A DNA stretch of 64,000 nucleotides from assembly GCA_039888615.1 (NCBI GenBank), contig JBDQQS010000015.1; one strand, 5' to 3'. Source of the DNA: Flavimaribacter sp039888615. Lineage in GTDB: Bacteria > Pseudomonadota > Alphaproteobacteria > Rhizobiales > Rhizobiaceae. The position numbers and the translations under genes are program-made. The first letter of the stretch is position 1. Each line of letters starts with the position of its first letter. Positions 59,681 through 64,000 of this stretch are shown piece after piece. Below the pieces are notes generated by a model, which was not told where the DNA came from, did no database searches, and saw only the letters and a list, made by a program, of their open reading frames with translations.

Positions 59681-60828
59681 TTACCCCGTTCATCATCAAG
59701 GCGCTCGACAAGAAGGCAAGCTGGGTCGTCGCGATCCTCGTCGCCATCGCGATCCTCGTGCCCATCGCAAACCTCGCGCTGCCGCGCGACAGCTTCTTCC
59801 ACATCCCCAATTACGCAATCAGCCTGATGGGCAAGTACACGTGCTATGCGCTGCTCGCGCTCGCGCTCGATCTTGTGTGGGGCTATTGCGGCATCCTGTC
59901 CCTCGGCCACGGCGCCTTCTTCGCGCTCGGCGGCTACGCCATGGGCATGTATCTGATGCGCCAGATCGGAACCCGCGGCGTTTATGGCGACCCGGTGCTT
60001 CCCGACTTCATGGTGTTCCTGAACTGGAAGGAACTGCCCTGGTTCTGGCACGGCTTCGACATGTTCTGGTTCGCGGCGATCATGATCCTGTTCGTGCCCG
60101 GCCTGCTCGCCTTCGTCTTTGGCTGGTTCGCGTTCCGAAGCCGCGTGACGGGCGTTTATCTGTCGATCATCACCCAGGCCATGACCTACGCCCTGCTGCT
60201 CGCCTTCTTCCGCAACGAGATGGGCTTCGGCGGCAATAACGGCCTGACGGATTTCAAGGACATCCTCGGCTTCAACATCCAGGCCGACGGCACGCGCGCG
60301 GCGCTCTTCGCCGCCTCCTGCATCGCGCTCGCGATTTCCTTCCTGATCTGTTCGGGCATCGTGCGCTCGAAATTCGGAAAGGTTCTGGTGGCGGTCCGCG
60401 ACGCGGAAAGCCGCTCCCGCTTCTTCGGATACCGCGTCGAAAACGTGAAACTCTTCGTCTTCGTCGTCTCGGCCATGATGGCCGGCGTCGCCGGCGCGCT
60501 TTATGTGCCGCAGGTCGGCATCATCAATCCGGGCGAATTCGCGCCCGCCAATTCCATCGAGGTGGTGGTGTGGACCGCCGTCGGCGGTCGCGGAACGCTG
60601 ATTGGGCCGATCATCGGCGCCGTCCTCGTCAATGTCGGAAAGACATTCTTCACAGCGGCCTTCCCGGAATTCTGGCTGTTTGCGCTCGGCGCCCTGTTTG
60701 TCGGCGTGACCCTGTTCCTGCCAAAAGGCATTGTCGGCAGCATCAGCGGACTGTACGGCCGCGCAACGAAACCCAGGGATGAACACCCGAACTTGCATTC
60801 GGCGGCAAAAGAGGCGGCGGCGGAATGA
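59677..60828 (+). CDS. urtC: Urea ABC transporter permease UrtC
   Basis: A 383-residue LivM-type permease with about nine hydrophobic segments. Seen: YALLALALDLVWGYCGILSLGHGAFFALGGYAMGMYLM, NNGLTDFKDILGF, VRDAESRSRFFGYRVENVKLFVFVVSAMMAGVAGALYVPQVGIINPGEF and SIEVVVWTAVGGRGTLIGPIIGAVLVN. It overlaps both urtB and urtD by 4 bases (ATGA). Confidence 0.95.
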   Translation: MITPFIIKALDKKASWVVAILVAIAILVPIANLALPRDSFFHIPNYAISLMGKYTCYALLALALDLVWGYCGILSLGHGAFFALGGYAMGMYLMRQIGTRGVYGDPVLPDFMVFLNWKELPWFWHGFDMFWFAAIMILFVPGLLAFVFGWFAFRSRVTGVYLSIITQAMTYALLLAFFRNEMGFGGNNGLTDFKDILGFNIQADGTRAALFAASCIALAISFLICSGIVRSKFGKVLVAVRDAESRSRFFGYRVENVKLFVFVVSAMMAGVAGALYVPQVGIINPGEFAPANSIEVVVWTAVGGRGTLIGPIIGAVLVNVGKTFFTAAFPEFWLFALGALFVGVTLFLPKGIVGSISGLYGRATKPRDEHPNLHSAAKEAAAE

Positions 60829-61574
60829 AGGAAGCCAAAGGCAGCCTGCTCTATCTCGACGGCGTCAGCGTCGCCTTCGACGGGTTCAAGGCCATCAACA
60901 ATCTGTCGATGATCCTGAAGCCTGGCGAGATGCGCGCCATCATCGGTCCGAACGGCGCCGGTAAGACGACAATGATGGACATCATCACCGGCAAGACGCG
61001 ACCGGATTCCGGATACGTCATCTTCGACGGTGAAATCGATCTCACCCAGCATGACGAGACCGACATCGCCGCCATGGGCGTCGGCCGTAAGTTCCAGAAG
61101 CCGACGGTCTTCGAAAGCCATACGGTCTGGGACAACCTGGAACTGGCGCTGAACCGCAAGCGCGGCGTCTTTTCAACGCTCTTCTACCAGACGACCGGCA
61201 AGGATCGCGAGCAGATCGACGAGATTCTCGAAACCATCCGACTGACTGCTCGCCACGACGAACTGGCCGCCAATCTCTCGCATGGTCAGAAACAGTGGCT
61301 GGAGATCGGCATGCTGCTGGCGCAGGAGCCGAAGCTGATGCTGGTCGACGAGCCCGTCGCCGGCATGACGGATTCCGAGACGGACGAAACCGCCAAGCTC
61401 CTGCGCGAGATCGCGAAGACGCGCTCCGTCGTCGTGGTCGAGCACGACATGGGCTTCGTGCGCAATCTCGGCGTCAAGGTCACGGTTCTCGCGGAAGGCT
61501 CGGTTCTGGCCGAAGGATCGCTCGACCATGTCAGCGCCAATGAAAAAGTCATCGAAAATTATCTCGGGCGCTAA
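60825..61574 (+). CDS. urtD: Urea ABC transporter ATP-binding protein UrtD
   Basis: A 249-residue LivG-type ATPase. Walker A is IIGPNGAGKTTMMD (about 42-55), the signature appears as LSHGQKQWLEIGM, Walker B is PKLMLVDEPVAGM, and the switch His lies in VVVEHDMGF. The LSHGQ form of the ABC signature is usual for UrtD. It drives transport with UrtE on the cytoplasmic face. Confidence 0.95.
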   Translation: MKEAKGSLLYLDGVSVAFDGFKAINNLSMILKPGEMRAIIGPNGAGKTTMMDIITGKTRPDSGYVIFDGEIDLTQHDETDIAAMGVGRKFQKPTVFESHTVWDNLELALNRKRGVFSTLFYQTTGKDREQIDEILETIRLTARHDELAANLSHGQKQWLEIGMLLAQEPKLMLVDEPVAGMTDSETDETAKLLREIAKTRSVVVVEHDMGFVRNLGVKVTVLAEGSVLAEGSLDHVSANEKVIENYLGR

Positions 61575-61597
61575 AACGAGATGAAACGGGAAACGCC

Positions 61598-62299
61598 ATG
61601 ACAACGCTTGAGGTTGACGACATCCACCTCCACTACGGAGCTGCGGAAGCGCTGCGCGGCGTATCTGTCAAGGCGGAGCCCTCGAAGATCACCTGCGTTC
61701 TGGGCCGCAACGGCGTCGGCAAGACGTCCCTCCTGCGCGCCGTCACCGGTCAGCATCCTGTCTCGTCCGGCGCCGTCACCTTCGAAGATGCGTCGATCAA
61801 CGGCAATGCGCCCTATGTGCGCGCCTCCAAGGGCATCGCCATTGTCCCGCAGGGACGAGAAATCTTTCCGTTGTTGACGGTGCGCGAGAATCTCGAAACG
61901 GGTTTCGCCTGCCTGAAGCGCAAGGACCGGACGATACCGTCTGAAGTCTTCGAGCTGTTTCCGGTTCTCAACGACATGTTGTCGCGGCGCGGCGGCGACC
62001 TGTCCGGCGGCCAGCAACAGCAACTGGCCATTGGACGCGCGCTGGTCACCCGGCCGAAACTCCTGCTTCTCGACGAACCGACGGAGGGAATCCAGCCGTC
62101 GATCATCAAGGACATCGGACGGGCGCTGACCTTTCTGCGCGATACGTCGGGTCTGACGATCCTTCTTGTCGAGCAATATCTGGACTTTTGCCGCGAACTG
62201 GCCGATTCAGTTTATATCATGGATCGTGGTGAGATCGTGCATCAGGGGCCGGCCGAAGACCTCGACCAGCCGGAGGTACGCCGCCACCTGATGGTATAG
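61598..62299 (+). CDS. urtE: Urea ABC transporter ATP-binding protein UrtE
   Basis: A 233-residue LivF-type ATPase: Walker A CVLGRNGVGKTSLLRAVTG, signature DLSGGQQQQLAIGRALV, Walker B KLLLLDEPTEGIQPSII, switch region LLVEQYLDF. GVGKTS in the P-loop and the QQQQ stretch are typical of UrtE. The 23-base gap after urtD contains AACGGGAAACG as a ribosome site. ureD begins two bases after its stop codon. Confidence 0.95.
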   Translation: MTTLEVDDIHLHYGAAEALRGVSVKAEPSKITCVLGRNGVGKTSLLRAVTGQHPVSSGAVTFEDASINGNAPYVRASKGIAIVPQGREIFPLLTVRENLETGFACLKRKDRTIPSEVFELFPVLNDMLSRRGGDLSGGQQQQLAIGRALVTRPKLLLLDEPTEGIQPSIIKDIGRALTFLRDTSGLTILLVEQYLDFCRELADSVYIMDRGEIVHQGPAEDLDQPEVRRHLMV

Positions 62300-62301
62300 G
62301 C

Positions 62302-63165
62302 ATGCTGCAAACTCTGGACAAAACAGCCGTTGATACAATCCGGATGCAGAGAACCGGCGGAACCGGTCGTCTCGGCGTGCGGGTCGTCGATCGCGCCACG
62401 CGGCTGGCGACGCTCTACCAGGAGGGCGCCTGCAAGATAAGAATGCCGTCGCCGCAATCGAACCGCGCGCTCGACGCCGTCCTCATCAATACGGCCGGAG
62501 GGCTGACCGGCGGCGACTGCCTGAACTGGGATATCCAAGTCGACGAAAACGCCAGCGCGGTCGTGACCACCCAGGCCTGCGAACGTTATTATCGCTCGAT
62601 CGGCGGCGTCGCGAGCGTGAACACGTCGATCAGGGTTGAACCCGGCGCGACGCTCTGCTGGCTGCCGCAGGAAACCATCATCTTCGACCGCGCGAGCCTG
62701 TCACGCTCGATTGATGTCGAGCTCCATCCGTCATCGTCCTATCTGATGGTCGAGCCCATGATCTTCGGGCGAAAGGCGATGGGCGAGACCGTGCGGCAGG
62801 CTTGTATTGCGGACCGCTGGCGCATAAGACGCGACGGCCAGCTCATCCACGCCGAAGATCTCAGATTGTCCGGCGATGTCGCCGAAATGCTGCGCAAGGC
62901 CAATGTAGCCGGCGGAGCAATCGCGCTCGCTACGATCATGCTTGTCAGCGCGGATTGTGGCGATATCCTCGAAAAGCTGCGGCGATTGGCCGGCGTGCGC
63001 GCAGGCGCCAGCCACGTCCGCGCGGCGGCGGGAGACAAGATCGTCATTCGCATGGTCGCCGACAGCGGACTGGAATTGCGAAAGCAGCTCGCGCCCATGC
63101 TTGAACTGTTGACCGCCACCGTGATCGGACCCGGCCATGGCCTGCCGAAACTATGGAACCTGTGA
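62302..63165 (+). CDS. ureD: Urease accessory protein UreD
   Basis: A 287-residue UreD/UreH, the scaffold that recruits UreF and UreG to apo-urease for nickel insertion. Seen: VLINTAGGLTGGDCLNWDIQVDENASAVVTTQACERYYRS (family core, about 50-90), LCWLPQETIIFDRASLSRSIDVEL and MIFGRKAMGE. It begins two bases after urtE, so urea uptake and urease assembly form one transcriptional unit. The other accessory genes (ureE, ureF, ureG) are expected beyond the window. Confidence 0.95.
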   Translation: MLQTLDKTAVDTIRMQRTGGTGRLGVRVVDRATRLATLYQEGACKIRMPSPQSNRALDAVLINTAGGLTGGDCLNWDIQVDENASAVVTTQACERYYRSIGGVASVNTSIRVEPGATLCWLPQETIIFDRASLSRSIDVELHPSSSYLMVEPMIFGRKAMGETVRQACIADRWRIRRDGQLIHAEDLRLSGDVAEMLRKANVAGGAIALATIMLVSADCGDILEKLRRLAGVRAGASHVRAAAGDKIVIRMVADSGLELRKQLAPMLELLTATVIGPGHGLPKLWNL

Positions 63166-63174
63166 GGACTACGC

Positions 63175-63477
63175 ATGAATCTGACCCCCCGGGAAAAAGA
63201 CAAGCTGTTGATCGCCATGGCGGCGGAGGTCGCGCGAAAGCGGCTGTCGCGCGGCGTCAAGCTCAATCATCCTGAAGCCATTGCGCTGATCACCGACTAC
63301 GTCGTCGAAGGCGCCCGCGACGGCCGCGCCGTCGCGGATCTGATGGAAGCCGGCGCGCATGTGATCACGCGCGACCAGTGCATGGAAGGGGTGCCGGAAA
63401 TGATCCACGACGTACAGGTTGAAGCAACGTTCCCGGACGGAACGAAGCTTGTCACAGTCCATGAGCCGATCCGCTAA
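63175..63477 (+). CDS. ureA: Urease gamma subunit
   Basis: A 100-residue UreA: MNLTPREKDKLLIAMAAEVARKRLSRGVKLNHPEAIALITDYVVEGARDGRAVADLMEAGAHVITRDQCMEGVPEMIHDVQVEATFPDGTKLVTVHEPIR matches the family from end to end. It lies 9 bases after ureD and 15 before ureB. Structural subunit of the nickel urease trimer. Confidence 0.98.
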   Translation: MNLTPREKDKLLIAMAAEVARKRLSRGVKLNHPEAIALITDYVVEGARDGRAVADLMEAGAHVITRDQCMEGVPEMIHDVQVEATFPDGTKLVTVHEPIR

Positions 63478-63492
63478 AAGAGGGGAAAAACC

Positions 63493-63798
63493 ATGATACC
63501 GGGAGAATTCATCCATCCCGAGGGAGACATCACCCTCAACGCCGGCGTCGACACGGTCACGATCATTGTCGCCAACAGCGGCGACAGACCGATCCAGGTC
63601 GGAAGCCATTATCATTTCTTCGAAACCAACGCGGCGCTGGAATTCGATCGGGAGAAGGCGCGCGGCAGGCGTCTCAACATCCCGTCCGGCACCGCCGTGC
63701 GATTTGAGCCGGGTCAGGAGCGCGAGATCACGCTTGTGCCCTATCGCGGCGACCGTCACGTCTTCGGCTTCCGCCAGATGATAATGGGAGATCTGTAA
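63493..63798 (+). CDS. ureB: Urease beta subunit
   Basis: A 101-residue UreB with the canonical start MIPGEFIHPEGDITLNAG and the conserved GSHYHFFETNAALEFDREKARGRRLNIPSGTAVRFEPG. The preceding bases AGAGGGGAAAAACC supply the ribosome site. Its stop overlaps the ureC start as TAATG, so the two are translationally coupled. Confidence 0.98.
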   Translation: MIPGEFIHPEGDITLNAGVDTVTIIVANSGDRPIQVGSHYHFFETNAALEFDREKARGRRLNIPSGTAVRFEPGQEREITLVPYRGDRHVFGFRQMIMGDL

Positions 63799-64000
63799 TG
63801 TCCGTATCCATTCCCAGACCCGTCTATGCCCACATGTTCGGTCCGACGACGGGCGACAAGGTCCGCCTCGCCGACACCGAACTGTTCATCGAGGTCGAAA
63901 GGGACCTCACCACCTATGGCGAAGAGGTCAAGTTCGGCGGCGGCAAGGTCATTCGCGACGGCATGGGCCAGTCGCAGATCACGCAGGCCGGCGGCGCTGT
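63798..64000 (+). CDS. ureC: Urease alpha subunit, N-terminal fragment
   Basis: The reading frame [68 protein letters not shown] is the start of the catalytic alpha subunit, running out of the window after about 67 residues. [20 protein letters not shown] is a family hallmark. The nickel ligands (His and carbamylated Lys) and active-site Asp lie outside the window. Confidence 0.97.
   Translation, partial: [67 protein letters not shown]

Overview
The window looks like chromosomal or large-replicon DNA of an alphaproteobacterium of the order Hyphomicrobiales (Rhizobiales). The evidence is an unmistakable RirA iron regulator with an Irr-type ICE box in its promoter, a CobW GTPase followed by a WD40 protein, the order ureDABC behind urtABCDE, GC-rich codon use and many periplasmic-binding-protein transporters. 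It carries about 55 genes and one clear pseudogene. I saw no rRNA, tRNA, CRISPR array, transposase or prophage.

Layout. 1-3.5 kb: the end of a creatininase-family gene, a CobW/COG0523 GTPase with a histidine-rich loop plus a WD40 protein, and a type III PLP ornithine/lysine decarboxylase behind a 0.5 kb leader (candidate speF-motif RNA). 4-7.8 kb: amidase plus LysR regulator, then a DUF1007 protein plus NicO-type Ni/Co transporter. 7.9-13.4 kb: racemase, PuuE-like deacetylase and GntR regulator, divergent from TRAP operon 1. 13.5-16.6 kb: a decayed MetE-like pseudogene, a small membrane protein, a GNAT and an aminotransferase. 16.6-24.1 kb: TRAP operon 2 under a probable sigma-54 promoter, a DctB/DctD-type two-component pair and KDPG aldolase. 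24.3-29 kb: trhO, a ferric-iron binding protein, rirA, an SCP2 protein, an acyl-CoA dehydrogenase and a small oxidase-like membrane protein. 29.3-36.1 kb: two long inverted repeats, then a three-gene transglutaminase/DUF2126, ATP-grasp/alpha-E and transglutaminase operon. 36.1-43 kb: LysR, FAD oxidoreductase, TRAP operon 3, an MFS transporter and an Lrp regulator. 43.1-49.5 kb: indolepyruvate ferredoxin oxidoreductase plus aromatic aminotransferase, then a methyltransferase divergent from an HxlR regulator. 49.5-54.3 kb: an SH3-domain protein and a 1,269-residue autotransporter. 54.8-64 kb: gabD, a candidate structured RNA, and the urea uptake (urtABCDE) and urease (ureDABC...) genes behind a sigma-54 promoter.

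How it works together. Nitrogen scavenging recurs: urea import feeds urease at the right end, a PuuE-like/hydantoin-racemase pair sits beside a TRAP importer, and an amidase and a creatininase-family gene lie at the left end. Three TRAP systems and two aminotransferases point to heavy use of small organic acids and amino acids. NicO handles Ni/Co and may relate to the nickel need of urease, but this is inference. Iron control is shown by rirA with fbpA divergent from it. In all four transport operons that contain a binding-protein gene followed by a permease gene, a strong hairpin follows the binding-protein gene.

The most intriguing parts are the putative amidoligase/peptide-modification operon with its palindromic upstream region, the unassigned three-way-junction RNA candidate between gabD and urtA, and the large uncharacterised autotransporter.
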